A stretch of DNA of 64,000 nucleotides from Muribaculaceae bacterium. GTDB taxonomy: Bacteria; Bacteroidota; Bacteroidia; Bacteroidales; Muribaculaceae. The notes beneath the pieces were generated by a model that was given only the letters and a program-made list of their open reading frames with translations, was not told the origin of the DNA and did no database searches. The position numbers and the translations under genes were made by a program. This document shows positions 1 to 8,189 of this stretch, in pieces. Position 1 is the first letter of the stretch; each line of letters begins with the position of its first letter. Where the stretch lies: positions 18,098 through 82,097 of the forward strand of contig JAFYYI010000040.1 in NCBI GenBank assembly GCA_017557665.1. Direction: 5' to 3'.

Positions 1-453
1 GGCTCCGGCTCCCACGTCCCACGACATGCAGGTCTTGCGGTTCTTGAAGTCATCGGGGGCATTCTCGTCGAACAGGACCGAGAAACACGGGCCGGTATAG
101 ACGAGGGGCGCGAAGATGTGGCTCACGCCGGAAATCGGCAGCCTGAAGCGCGCCATCACGGGGATGTCGATGTAGTGGCGCTTGAACACACGGTTGCCGT
201 CGCTCAAGCGGTTGTCGCGGTGAGTGTACATCGCACTGGCTTCAACGCCCAGGCCGACGACGGGGATGTTGATGTCGAGCACCAGTCCGCCAGTGTAGCC
301 CACGCGGTTGTCGCTGTCGATGACCTTGCGGTCGAAGCGCAGCTTGCTGACGGTGATACCGCCGCGCACGCCCAACCTCACCTGGGCCGTCACGGGCAGC
401 ACGGTGGCTGCGAGCAGCAGGACGGCAAGCAGTGTTTTGTAGCTCATCTTCAT
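1..453 (-). CDS. Outer-membrane beta-barrel protein, 3' part cut off by the window edge
   Basis: Reading leftwards from an ATG at 453 there are 151 open codons that run off the window. The protein begins with a signal peptide (MKMSYKTLLAVLLLAATVLP, cleavage after VTAQ). Short alternating hydrophobic strands follow, with phrases such as VRLGVRGGI, YTGGLVLDINIPVVGLGVEASAMY and HYIDIPVMARF, typical of the small PorT/OmpW-like barrels of Bacteroidales. The exact role is unknown. An ATG two codons upstream (459) is an alternative start. It lies downstream of the tRNA-Val terminator on the same strand, so it needs its own promoter in the AT-rich 460-530 stretch. Confidence 0.75.
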   Translation of the reverse strand, partial: MKMSYKTLLAVLLLAATVLPVTAQVRLGVRGGITVSKLRFDRKVIDSDNRVGYTGGLVLDINIPVVGLGVEASAMYTHRDNRLSDGNRVFKRHYIDIPVMARFRLPISGVSHIFAPLVYTGPCFSVLFDENAPDDFKNRKTCMSWDVGAGA

Positions 454-530
454 TGTCATTCGTTGTTTTAAAACCCCAAAGCTACACATTATTTTTGAAA
501 CGAGCCACTTTTTAAGAGTTTTTAGTATTG

Positions 531-567
531 AAATGACAAAACGGTCCAGCACCTGAGTGCTGGACCG
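531..567 (-). terminator. Rho-independent terminator of the tRNA-Val gene
   Basis: An 11-bp perfect stem (542-552 with 557-567, loop CTGA) lies directly after the tRNA 3' end in the direction of its transcription. On the minus strand it is followed by TTTTGTCATTT. Confidence 0.8.
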
Positions 568-576
568 CTGTCCGGG

Positions 577-651
577 TGGGCAGTGAGGGATTCGAACCCC
601 CGACCCTCTGCTTGTAAGGCAGATGCTCTGAACCAACTGCGCTAACTGCCC
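577..651 (-). tRNA. tRNA-Val (anticodon TAC)
   Basis: On the minus strand the sequence folds into a full cloverleaf. It has a 7-bp acceptor stem (GGGCAGT/ACTGCCC), a D-loop with AGTTGGTT, an anticodon stem TCTGC/GCAGA around the loop CTTACAA (anticodon TAC, reading GUA), and a T-loop GGTTCGAATCC. The discriminator base is A (position 577). The next encoded bases are CCC rather than CCA, so the CCA end would have to be repaired or added after transcription. Confidence 0.95.
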
Positions 652-670
652 GTTGCTGTCAAAAGCGATG

Positions 671-678
671 CAAAGGTA
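671..678 (-). promoter_or_regulatory. Promoter -7 box of tRNA-Val
   Basis: CAAAGGTA on the plus strand reads TACCTTTG on the minus strand, matching the Bacteroidetes TAnnTTTG box, 20 bases upstream of the tRNA 5' end. Confidence 0.6.
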
Positions 679-841
679 CTGCTTTTTTTTGAACCACCAA
701 AAAAAATCGCACTTTTTTTTCAAAAAAAGCAATTTTTTCCGAAAATAGGCCCGATTTCTCGCTGAAAAGTCCTAATTTTACACACTTCAAACAACTAAAA
801 GAACTAACAACAACTGAAACAACTTTATCATTTATATTTTT

Positions 842-893
842 TGTTGTTCAAGTTGTTCATCGTTGTTCAGGTTGTTTGACCAACTGACCAACT
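842..893. repeat. GTTGTT-rich low-complexity stretch upstream of the DJ-1 gene
   Basis: GTTGTTC recurs about every 9-16 bases (GTTGTTCA, GTTGTTCATC, GTTGTTCAGG), and the preceding 790-825 stretch is rich in its complement CAAC. The two could pair into a long imperfect hairpin in the 5' leader of the gene at 904. Confidence 0.4.
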
Positions 894-903
894 TAGAACT
901 GAT

Positions 904-1455
904 ATGAAGACAAGTTTCCTTTTTCTTGCCGACGGCTTTGAGGAAGTCGAGGCATTGACGAGTGTGGATGTGATGCGTCGCGCGGGGATGCCCGTGGTGA
1001 CGGTGTCGATTAACGAGACCCTGGAGGTGACGGGTGCCCATGGTGTGACCGTCATTGCCGACAGCCTGTTCGCCGACTGCGACTTCAGTGACGCCGAGTG
1101 GCTCGTGCTGCCCGGCGGCGTTCCCGGAGCGCCCAATCTGGCAGCCCATGAGCAGCTGTGCGACTTGCTCGAGGCTCAAGATGACAAGGGCGGAAAAGTG
1201 GCTGCCATCTGCGCTTCGCCGGCTGTAGTCCTCGCTCCGCTGGGACTGCTCGCCGGACGCCAGGCCGTCTGCTATCCCGGCATGGAAGAGACCGTGGAGG
1301 GCGTGAACTGGGGCAATGCACCTGTCGCCATCGACGGGAATATCGTCACGGGCAACGGTCCTGCCGCCGCCGCGGCATTCGCGTTGACCCTCGTTGAGCA
1401 GAGCATGGGAGCCCCCGTAGCCGATCAGGTAGCCCAAGGCATGCTGCTGGCATGA
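904..1455 (+). CDS. DJ-1/PfpI (YajL/ThiJ) family protein
   Basis: 183 residues, full length for the DJ-1/YajL subgroup. The family is reported to act as glyoxalase III/deglycase or oxidative-stress chaperone in the cytoplasm. The conserved acidic residue is seen in GFEEVEA (Glu14, matching YajL Glu15). The nucleophile elbow is AAICASPAVVLA with Cys103. The strand-turn LPGGVPGAPNL and the late GPAAAAAFAL block are also typical. The gene stands alone, reading away from the tRNA. It ends about 190 bases before the next gene, which has its own promoter. The precise substrate cannot be told from sequence. Confidence 0.88.
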   Translation: MKTSFLFLADGFEEVEALTSVDVMRRAGMPVVTVSINETLEVTGAHGVTVIADSLFADCDFSDAEWLVLPGGVPGAPNLAAHEQLCDLLEAQDDKGGKVAAICASPAVVLAPLGLLAGRQAVCYPGMEETVEGVNWGNAPVAIDGNIVTGNGPAAAAAFALTLVEQSMGAPVADQVAQGMLLA

Positions 1456-1512
1456 TGATAACTTTTTATTATAATAATGTGACAAAAAGTTGTCATTTTC
1501 GAAATTATAGTG

Positions 1513-1520
1513 TATATTTG
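1513..1520 (+). promoter_or_regulatory. Putative promoter -7 box (TATATTTG)
   Basis: TATATTTG matches TAnnTTTG and lies about 125 bases before the ATG at 1646, implying a long AT-rich 5' leader. No clear -33 TTTG is seen at the usual spacing. Confidence 0.45.
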
Positions 1521-1645
1521 TCGCGTCTTTTGCTAATCCTAATGGCATAAAAACCATTGATTAACCAAACTGGCTTGAATAAATATTTAAGAAAAACCAA
1601 CTACTGTTTATTAATTATATTTTTATTAACCTAAATCAAAAATTT

Positions 1646-3346
1646 ATGAAGAAATTTTTAGCACTTATGTTTGTATGCGCTGGTCTGACCGCAATGGCCG
1701 TGACCCCGCAAGTGAACAATGTTAAGGTGATGCAGGGCAAGCCCAACAAGACTGTTGTCAACAAGGCTGCCATGCCCCAGAACAGAGTGATGTCTCAGCA
1801 GCAGACCAACAAGATGATGGCTGATTACAGCAAGAGCCTGCCCGGCTTCTTTGCACAGCACAACTTGACTCCCAACGACAACCAGTTGTTGAAGAAGGCT
1901 CCCCGTCGCGTGACCGAGGATGCTCTGCTGGCTTCCAATCCTCTGTTCTCGGCGCTCACCTATGGCTATGACTCACAGGGTGACTCGCTGGCTCTGACCT
2001 ATCCTGTATTCACCGGTTTCTGGAATATCGATGTTGCGAAGGGTGAGAACGAGAATGAGTACAACTACTATGCTTGGTACACTCAAATTCCCAACGTCGT
2101 AACCATCGACTTGGCTAACAACACTGCCGAGATGCAGGCTGGTGTTATGGCTGGTTGGCACTGGGCTGACACTACTAGCCAGGGTAATAACTCTTACATT
2201 ATCAACGATACCATCGAGTACGTTCTTCTGCTTGACGCCAAGTCGTTGCTCAATGGCACCGAGGAGGCCAACATCCCGGGTGTTGTTTATGACGACGGTT
2301 CAATTCACTTCACGGAGCCCTGGTGCATCTATGCCATCGACTTCGTAACCAAGACTACCCACAATCCCCGCACTGGTGATTCTGTAGAGCAGGATACCGT
2401 TGAGGGCCTGGTTACCGACTTCCTTGGTGACACCTGGTTCATGACTCCCAATGGTGTGCACACTTTTGATGTTGCCACTTCGAGCTACAGCAACGATGTT
2501 TACATGTTCCAGGATTCCACCACTGCTTATGTTTGGAACCTGTGGGCTGCTTTCGGCTTCGGCTATCGCAACAATGAGATTAACCTCAACGAGGAGGATG
2601 GAACCGCAGTCTTCCCCGTTCAGCCCGTTGGCTATGAGGACATGAGTTCTTGGGAAGAGCAGTATCCTCAGTACACTTTCGGTGACACTTTCTTCTCCTT
2701 CAATTATGATGCTTCTGCCGATGAGTTCTCAGAGGATGACGTTCAGGGTACTGTAACTAACAGCACCATTACTTGGGGCGAGCAGCGTTTTGGTAACTAT
2801 ATCCAGAGCAATGGTCAGACGATGTATCCCGGTATTGCCTATAACAACTCAGTTAAGAATAACGTGCTGACCTGGAAGAGCGAGTATGACTTCTGGATGC
2901 TTGGTAAGACTGCTGATCCCGTGATCTCCAGCGAGGTAGGTGACGAGTTCGTTACCATCAACTGCACCGTTGAGGATGGTGCTGCCTATATTATGGTTGT
3001 TGACGGTGTTCAGGTTGAGAGCCCCTACCAGGTTGAGCGTGGCGCCGAGGACAAGACCGTGACCGTATTGGCTCTTGCTCAGGCTTATGGCAAGCATGAG
3101 AGTGAGATCGTTCAAGTTGAGGTTCTGATTCCCGCTAAGGAGGATGAGTACCTGCGTGGTGACGTTAACAACGACCATGAGGTGAACATCTCTGATGCTA
3201 TTGCTCTGATCAGCGCCGTTCTGAACGAGGCTTGGGATGATGTCAACATGGACAACGCAGATGTTAACTACAGCGGTTCTGTAGACATCAGCGACGCTAT
3301 CGCTCTGATCAACTACGTTGCTAACAGCGCTTGGTATGATGAGTAA
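1646..3346 (+). CDS. Large secreted protein with C-terminal dockerin-type repeats
   Basis: 566 residues. The signal peptide is MKKFLALMFVCAGLTAMA. The first 90 residues are rich in K/N/Q (PQVNNVKVMQGKPNKTVVNK) and resemble the prodomain-like start of the minus-strand protein at 18680. The centre (about 95-480) is acidic and Trp/Tyr-rich with no catalytic motif I recognise. The last 65 residues carry two dockerin type I-like calcium loops, DVNNDHEVNISDAIALI and DVNYSGSVDISDAIALI. In Bacteroidales such domains often sit at the end of exported proteins, and a cognate cohesin is not visible here. Codon use (GTT, GCT, CTG rich) suggests high expression. It is followed directly by a strong terminator. 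Function unknown. Confidence 0.85.
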   Translation: MKKFLALMFVCAGLTAMAVTPQVNNVKVMQGKPNKTVVNKAAMPQNRVMSQQQTNKMMADYSKSLPGFFAQHNLTPNDNQLLKKAPRRVTEDALLASNPLFSALTYGYDSQGDSLALTYPVFTGFWNIDVAKGENENEYNYYAWYTQIPNVVTIDLANNTAEMQAGVMAGWHWADTTSQGNNSYIINDTIEYVLLLDAKSLLNGTEEANIPGVVYDDGSIHFTEPWCIYAIDFVTKTTHNPRTGDSVEQDTVEGLVTDFLGDTWFMTPNGVHTFDVATSSYSNDVYMFQDSTTAYVWNLWAAFGFGYRNNEINLNEEDGTAVFPVQPVGYEDMSSWEEQYPQYTFGDTFFSFNYDASADEFSEDDVQGTVTNSTITWGEQRFGNYIQSNGQTMYPGIAYNNSVKNNVLTWKSEYDFWMLGKTADPVISSEVGDEFVTINCTVEDGAAYIMVVDGVQVESPYQVERGAEDKTVTVLALAQAYGKHESEIVQVEVLIPAKEDEYLRGDVNNDHEVNISDAIALISAVLNEAWDDVNMDNADVNYSGSVDISDAIALINYVANSAWYDE

Positions 3347-3373
3347 TTAGAGATTGACTCTAAACACAATAAA

Positions 3374-3407
3374 AGGCAGGACCCCTGACGGGTCCTGTCT
3401 TTTTTTA
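3374..3407 (+). terminator. Rho-independent terminator after the dockerin protein
   Basis: GGCAGGACCC-CTGA-CGGGTCCTGTC stem-loop followed by an uninterrupted T run (3399-3406). Confidence 0.9.
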
Positions 3408-3497
3408 TGCCTTGTGACTTTTGTGCTGGTGGGCAACAGGTTCAGCACCTTACCTTTGTCTATCCTTTTTATTTACTTTTATTGTTGTCCGGTAAAA

Positions 3498-3769
3498 ACA
3501 TCGAAGATGTCAGCGGTTCGAAGAACCGATTTCTATGAGAAAGACCTTGCAAGAACCTCGAAGAGGTTCGCAGCTTGGTCCCTGAACGAGTTGGGAACGT
3601 GCCTCGAAGAGGAACTTTATGATTTCCAGGTATTTTTCTATGGCAGAAGTTCGTCTTCGACGCACTTGACAGTCATCGGCCGCACACCAAGCTTCGTGGG
3701 CCTTCGACCCACTCGCATGGTGTTTCCATTTGAAATCGGGCATTCTGCCCGATCTGCCTCTTCGAGGCA
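3498..3769. repeat. Non-coding array of eight triloop hairpins (GAA loops, then TTC loops)
   Basis: Eight short inverted repeats fill this gene-free stretch, each closing a 3-base loop. The first four have loop GAA: 3498-3510 (ACATC stem), 3514-3528 (CGGTTC), 3553-3569 (GAACCTC), 3602-3612 (CCTC). The last four have loop TTC: 3652-3662 (CGTC), 3696-3712 (GTGGG, one mismatch), 3735-3753 (ATCGGGCA), 3755-3769 (TGCCTC). Because TTC is the complement of GAA, the right half reads like the left half turned over, with the switch near 3630. Open frames exist on both strands but have no start context or recognisable product. A fragment resembling the left end recurs at 16143-16170. Confidence 0.7.
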
Positions 3770-3900
3770 TGACCAAGCCCCATTTTGGAAGGCCATAGTT
3801 AATAAACTGATTTACAATATATTGATGGGGGATGCGTTTTTTCCACGGACACTAATCATTCACTATAATTGTGGCAAGTAGTGACTTGCTGATTGATATC

Positions 3901-5913
3901 ATGAACAAACACAAGCTAATGAAAGAAACACGGGTGACGCCCGTGGGAATGGTGCCGCTCGACAATGCCGAGGCGGCACGGTGTGGCATGGCAGCGATAG
4001 TGCGTAACATGCGCGAGCGCGAGGACGCCATGCAAGTGACCGGTAGCCCTGTGCCGGCAGGGACAATCGACGAGGGCGACCGCCTGTTGCTGATCGATGG
4101 CGGCCACCACGTGACCTGTCTTGGTCGCGTGGTGAAGATTGACGGTGTGACGGTAGTGACTGTCGATGACGACATCGTGGGAGCGCATGCCGTCGGCCAT
4201 CTGGTAGTGATTGTGACGCGTGGCGGTTTGGTCTATCTCTGCCCTCGCGATGGAGCGTGGACGGTGCTCGACCCCGATGACGCCGTGCCCCGGCTGACGT
4301 TGGGAGCGCGGTGTGTCACCACGAGTGCCGACATTGCCGCCTATACCTTTGCCGAACCTTACAGCCAGTGGCGGGCTCCGCTGGCCGACGTGGACACCAG
4401 CGCTTTGAGGGCCATCTTGAGGACGGCTTGGAATGTGCTTGCCGATGATGCAGCGGCAATGGGGCATCATGTGGGGCCCATGCTGGTGAGATGGGCGGTG
4501 CGGCTGCACGACGACAGCTACCTGTGGATGAGCGACCCGGTGAGGGTGGGGGACGAAACTCTGGCCAACGCCGACCGCATCACCGCCATCGTGAACGCGA
4601 CCGGCAACGGTTTCACCGGCACCCAGGCCACCGCGATGCCGATGGTACATTACAGCCTGGACATCGGCGTGACGAGTGGCGTTGCCGCCGAATGGCTGCC
4701 GCTGGTAAAGAGCATCGACGTGCTGGCGACGACCGAGGCTCGGTTGCTGGCCGCTGGCGGCATGCTGGACTATCGCTGTTTCACGCGCACAACGGGTGGG
4801 CGTGAGTATGTGTTGGAGATGGGACTCGCGCGGCGTGGCGCAGCCGATATTGCCGCCCAGTTGGCCGCATCGCCGTGGCAACTGGTGGCCACCGCTCCTG
4901 CCGCTACCGTGATGACGGGTGCCGACTTTGTCGCTCCTGTCGAGGCGGTGACGCTGACCAGCGCCCAGTGTGCTGCCGTGGGGGCGATGACGTCGCTCAC
5001 TGGCGTGGTGTGCTCGACAACGGCAGGCGGACGCCTGTATTGTTGCACCGCGAATGGAGACATCGTCGTCAGTATTCCCGGTAACGCCCTGGTCGAGGCT
5101 CACCGGCGCAGCGTGCTGGGCACCGTGCCGCTGGCCATGGCGGTGGTGACGCGTCCGCTCTACTCCGGCGGATTCGGGCGCTATCCGGTGTATGTCTTCA
5201 CCGACGACGGCATCTATGCTGTGCCGCAGGGGGCGACGGGCCGCTTGGGCGAGGCGCGCCTTGTGGACCGGACGGTCATTGCCGCCGATGTGCCACCTGT
5301 CGAGGCGGGGCGCGACGTCTGGCTAGTGACGCGCCATGGGCAACTGTGCCGTCTGGGAGGCTCGCAACTCACGGTGTGCCATCGAGACGGGAACTTTCGC
5401 GCGATGGCGTGGTCCGACGCCTTTCAGGAACTGTGGCTGCTGCCTGCCGACGGCTTCCCCGTGGTGATGATGCCCAGCGGCAGGATGAGTGTGCGCACCG
5501 TGGCGGCAGTTCAGCTATACAGCGACCCGCGCCATGCCGTTGCCGTGAGTGCCACCGGCCAGGTGATGGACTTGGAACGGGAACAGGAGGCGATGATGCC
5601 CGTGGCCTGGCACAGTCATCCCATTGCCATGGAGCCACTGATGGGGCGCGTGGTCAAGCGAGTGGTGTGGCACGTGAGCCGAGGCCCCGTGGATTTGACG
5701 CTCAAGGTCTCGGGGCAGCGCGGCATCATGGCCAATGAGAGCGACGTGAGCCTGATGACGGTAACGGGCGAGGTGAACCAGCCGCTGGCAACCCCAGCCA
5801 TCGCAGTGCCCTGCCGCACCCTGTGCCTGCAACTCGACGGAGAGGCCCAATCAGGCACCCTGCTGCTGCCGACCCACCTCCACACCACCAATCCCCACCA
5901 CAAAAGACCCTAA
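3901..5913 (+). CDS. Unknown phage-type protein paired with a terminase
   Basis: 670 residues from the ATG at 3901. A GTG at 3871 or an ATG at 3919 are alternatives, and no ribosome site decides between them. There is no signal peptide and no transmembrane segment. The protein is very Ala/Val/Asp-rich and reads as many short beta strands with turns such as GGRLYCCTANGDIVVS, YPVYVFTDDGIYAVP and GRDVWLVTRHGQLCRL. This is a propeller-like or ring-like layout reminiscent of phage tail-hub/head-closure proteins, by inference only. The next gene, 20 bases downstream on the same strand, is a large terminase, so the two are probably one transcript. No portal, capsid, protease or tail gene lies nearby. 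I do not recognise the family. Confidence 0.75.
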   Translation: MNKHKLMKETRVTPVGMVPLDNAEAARCGMAAIVRNMREREDAMQVTGSPVPAGTIDEGDRLLLIDGGHHVTCLGRVVKIDGVTVVTVDDDIVGAHAVGHLVVIVTRGGLVYLCPRDGAWTVLDPDDAVPRLTLGARCVTTSADIAAYTFAEPYSQWRAPLADVDTSALRAILRTAWNVLADDAAAMGHHVGPMLVRWAVRLHDDSYLWMSDPVRVGDETLANADRITAIVNATGNGFTGTQATAMPMVHYSLDIGVTSGVAAEWLPLVKSIDVLATTEARLLAAGGMLDYRCFTRTTGGREYVLEMGLARRGAADIAAQLAASPWQLVATAPAATVMTGADFVAPVEAVTLTSAQCAAVGAMTSLTGVVCSTTAGGRLYCCTANGDIVVSIPGNALVEAHRRSVLGTVPLAMAVVTRPLYSGGFGRYPVYVFTDDGIYAVPQGATGRLGEARLVDRTVIAADVPPVEAGRDVWLVTRHGQLCRLGGSQLTVCHRDGNFRAMAWSDAFQELWLLPADGFPVVMMPSGRMSVRTVAAVQLYSDPRHAVAVSATGQVMDLEREQEAMMPVAWHSHPIAMEPLMGRVVKRVVWHVSRGPVDLTLKVSGQRGIMANESDVSLMTVTGEVNQPLATPAIAVPCRTLCLQLDGEAQSGTLLLPTHLHTTNPHHKRP

Positions 5914-5933
5914 CGATCATTCAACAATCAACC

Positions 5934-7814
5934 ATGAAAAACACATTATATAATAATATAGAACAAGTGCTGGCCGAGAACGAGCGGCGCAACGCCAACC
6001 GCATCCAGGCCAGCTATGACCCGCTCACGGGCGTGGGCTGCTGGGGAGACAGGGTTGAAGCGGCGGGATGCCGGGTGCCACGGGCTGTCATCGACAACTG
6101 CCCTGACTACCTGTCGCTCCCGCCGTTGGAGCAAGAGCGCCAGCGCGTGAAGGAGGATTTCGAGTTCTGGTGTGCACGATGCGTGACCATCAAGGACAAG
6201 ATGAACTCACAGAATGTGCCGCTGGTGCTCAATCGTCCGCAACGCCGACTGCTGGCTGTGATGGAGGAGCAACGCACGGCGGGAAAACCAGTGCGTGTTA
6301 TCCTGCTCAAGGCCCGCCAGTGGGGAGGCTCGACCCTGGTGCAGATGTACATGGCATGGATGCAGCTGGTGAGACACAAGGGTTGGAATAGCCTCATCTG
6401 CGGCCACCTGCATGTGACAAGCAAGGCCATCAAGCGCATGTACAACCTGCTGCTCAGGCATTATCCGCGTGAACTGCTTGACGATGACGAGCCGCCGCGG
6501 TTCACCAAGCTGGAGGGGCAACCCAATGTGCAGCAGATTGTCGCACGCGACTGTCTCTTGATTACGAGCAGCGCGCGCAGCGAGGATGCCGTGCGAGGCT
6601 TCGACATCGCGATGGCCCACCTGAGTGAGGTAGCCTTCTGGAAAACCAGCACGATGCACAACCCCGACGACGTGGTTCGCAGCGTGTGCGGCAGCGTCGC
6701 CCTCAAGCCCGAGACGGTCGTTGTGCTGGAGTCCACGGCCGATGGCGTCGGCGACTACTTTCACGACGAGTGGCTGCGGGCCGAGATGCAGCGCAGCGAC
6801 AAGGTGCCGGTGTTCGTGCCATGGCAGGAAATCGATATCTATCGCAAGGCCGTCGATGATGCCGAGGCGTTGTGGAACGAGATGGACGACTATGAGCGCG
6901 ACCTGTGGAATGAGGGCTGCACCCTGGAGCAGATCAATTGGTACCACCACAAGCGGCGCGAGTATCGTGAGCAGTCCCTGATGATGGCTGAGTACCCGAC
7001 AACGCCGACCGAGGCCTTTGTGGCCACGGGCAGCTGCCCCTTTGCCAGCGAGCATCTCGACAAGTTGGAGAAAGGATGCGCCCTGGCTCCGGTCTTCACT
7101 GGCGACATCAAGGGCAATGGCCCGCGCGGCATCGAAGCCAAGCGCGGCATTCACCTCGTGGCCGAGAAACAGGGCTTGCTGCGCATCTGGGAAATGCCAG
7201 AGCGTGGCGGTCCCTCGAGGGTGAAATATATGGTCGTGGTGGACGTGGGCGGCAGGTCGCACGGCAGTGACTACTCGGTGATTGCCGTGTGGCGCGTGCG
7301 CGACGACAGGGGCAAGGACGTCGTCGTGGCGCAATGGCGTGGCCACATCGACCATGATCAGTTGGCATGGAAGTCGATGCAGTTGGCCGTGATGTACAAC
7401 GATGCCCTGCTTGTCGTCGAGAGCAACACCCTCACCAACGAGGCCGCGCGGGCGGGCGAGAGCGACTACATTCTGGCCAATGTGTCGGCGGTTTATGGCA
7501 ACATCTACAAGCGCGAGTCGGGACAACTGGGATTCCATACCAACATCAAGACCAAGCGCGCCGCCATCGATGCCCTGATTGCCGCGCTCAGGGACCGCAC
7601 CTATGTTGAACGTGACCGCGACGCGGTCATCGAGATGCGTGACTATGAGGACCGCGGCCGGTGCTATGCCGCGCGCCCCGGCAAGCACGACGACATCCTG
7701 ATGACACGTGCCATCGGCTTGCTGTTACTCGACGACAAGCGGATTTTTCCACGCAACCAGGAACGGCCCGACCCCTCGTTTGCCACCGACTACTGGATAA
7801 CCAACCCGATTTGA
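5934..7814 (+). CDS. Phage large terminase-like ATPase/nuclease
   Basis: 626 residues from the ATG at 5934; an in-frame upstream extension overlaps the previous gene and is unlikely. Terminases pump DNA into proheads (N-terminal ATPase) and cut it (C-terminal RNase H-like nuclease). Here the Walker A-like motif is LLKARQWGGST (about residue 125), the Walker B region is IAMAHLSEVAFW, and a motif-III-like VVLESTADG follows. The nuclease acidic residues are seen in MVVVDVGGRSHGSDYSVIAV, LLVVESNT and KHDDILMTRAIG. The gene looks intact and full length for the family. It lacks a small terminase, portal or capsid neighbour, so it is either the last remnant of a prophage or a domesticated unit with the preceding gene. 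Confidence 0.88.
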   Translation: MKNTLYNNIEQVLAENERRNANRIQASYDPLTGVGCWGDRVEAAGCRVPRAVIDNCPDYLSLPPLEQERQRVKEDFEFWCARCVTIKDKMNSQNVPLVLNRPQRRLLAVMEEQRTAGKPVRVILLKARQWGGSTLVQMYMAWMQLVRHKGWNSLICGHLHVTSKAIKRMYNLLLRHYPRELLDDDEPPRFTKLEGQPNVQQIVARDCLLITSSARSEDAVRGFDIAMAHLSEVAFWKTSTMHNPDDVVRSVCGSVALKPETVVVLESTADGVGDYFHDEWLRAEMQRSDKVPVFVPWQEIDIYRKAVDDAEALWNEMDDYERDLWNEGCTLEQINWYHHKRREYREQSLMMAEYPTTPTEAFVATGSCPFASEHLDKLEKGCALAPVFTGDIKGNGPRGIEAKRGIHLVAEKQGLLRIWEMPERGGPSRVKYMVVVDVGGRSHGSDYSVIAVWRVRDDRGKDVVVAQWRGHIDHDQLAWKSMQLAVMYNDALLVVESNTLTNEAARAGESDYILANVSAVYGNIYKRESGQLGFHTNIKTKRAAIDALIAALRDRTYVERDRDAVIEMRDYEDRGRCYAARPGKHDDILMTRAIGLLLLDDKRIFPRNQERPDPSFATDYWITNPI

Positions 7815-7886
7815 TAGAGTGCGGCAGCCGCGATTCCTTTGATGGCATCCGCAAGCATGGAGTCGTGGCTTGTGAGGCGGCAGGAT

Positions 7887-7965
7887 AAGGGTGCGGCAAA
7901 ACTCCACTTGACTCAGTGTCAATCGGCCTAACGGCCGAGAAATCAAAAAAAATATATTTGAATCA
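7887..7965 (+). repeat. Dispersed intergenic repeat, copy 1
   Basis: This stretch shares a block of about 75 bases with 12906-12981. Shared phrases include CCACTTGACTCAGT, AATCGGCCT, GCCGAGAAATCAAAAAAA and TTGAATC. It is non-coding in both places. The only open frame through it is on the minus strand and is shared by both copies because the DNA is shared. The matching right end seen at copy 2 is absent here. Confidence 0.7.
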
Positions 7966-8132
7966 AGAAAAAATGGCAATGATATAGATGTTGGCACTGT
8001 AACCGAATGTCGCTACTACTCCATGCAGGGCATGGAAAAATAAAAGAAAATAAATTTGAAATTCATTATCTGTTCAATTTCCCGCCCGTAGGGCGGTATG
8101 TAACTGATGAGCCAACTGTTATGTCATTGCAC

Positions 8133-8166
8133 AAAAAAAAGCCACAGGCTATTGCCCGTGGCTTTT
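8133..8166. terminator. Bidirectional hairpin terminator
   Basis: GCCAC...GTGGC stem at 8141-8162, flanked by an A run on the left and TTTT on the right. It serves the minus-strand gene ending at 8190 and could stop read-through from the left. Confidence 0.75.
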
Positions 8167-8189
8167 ATTGTCGCTTGTGAAGTAATTGC

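Noticed and set aside
574..576. Missing CCA at the tRNA-Val 3' end as a sign of a pseudogene
   Set aside because: The cloverleaf is intact, and CCA is commonly added after transcription in this group.
3510..3776. 88-codon minus-strand frame within the hairpin array
   Set aside because: The composition reflects the palindromic DNA. It has no promoter or start context, so the region is better read as a non-coding element.
3354..3881. 175-codon plus-strand frame over the terminator and hairpin array
   Set aside because: It starts inside the terminator region of the previous gene, crosses all the hairpins, and shows no coding signature or homology that I recognise.
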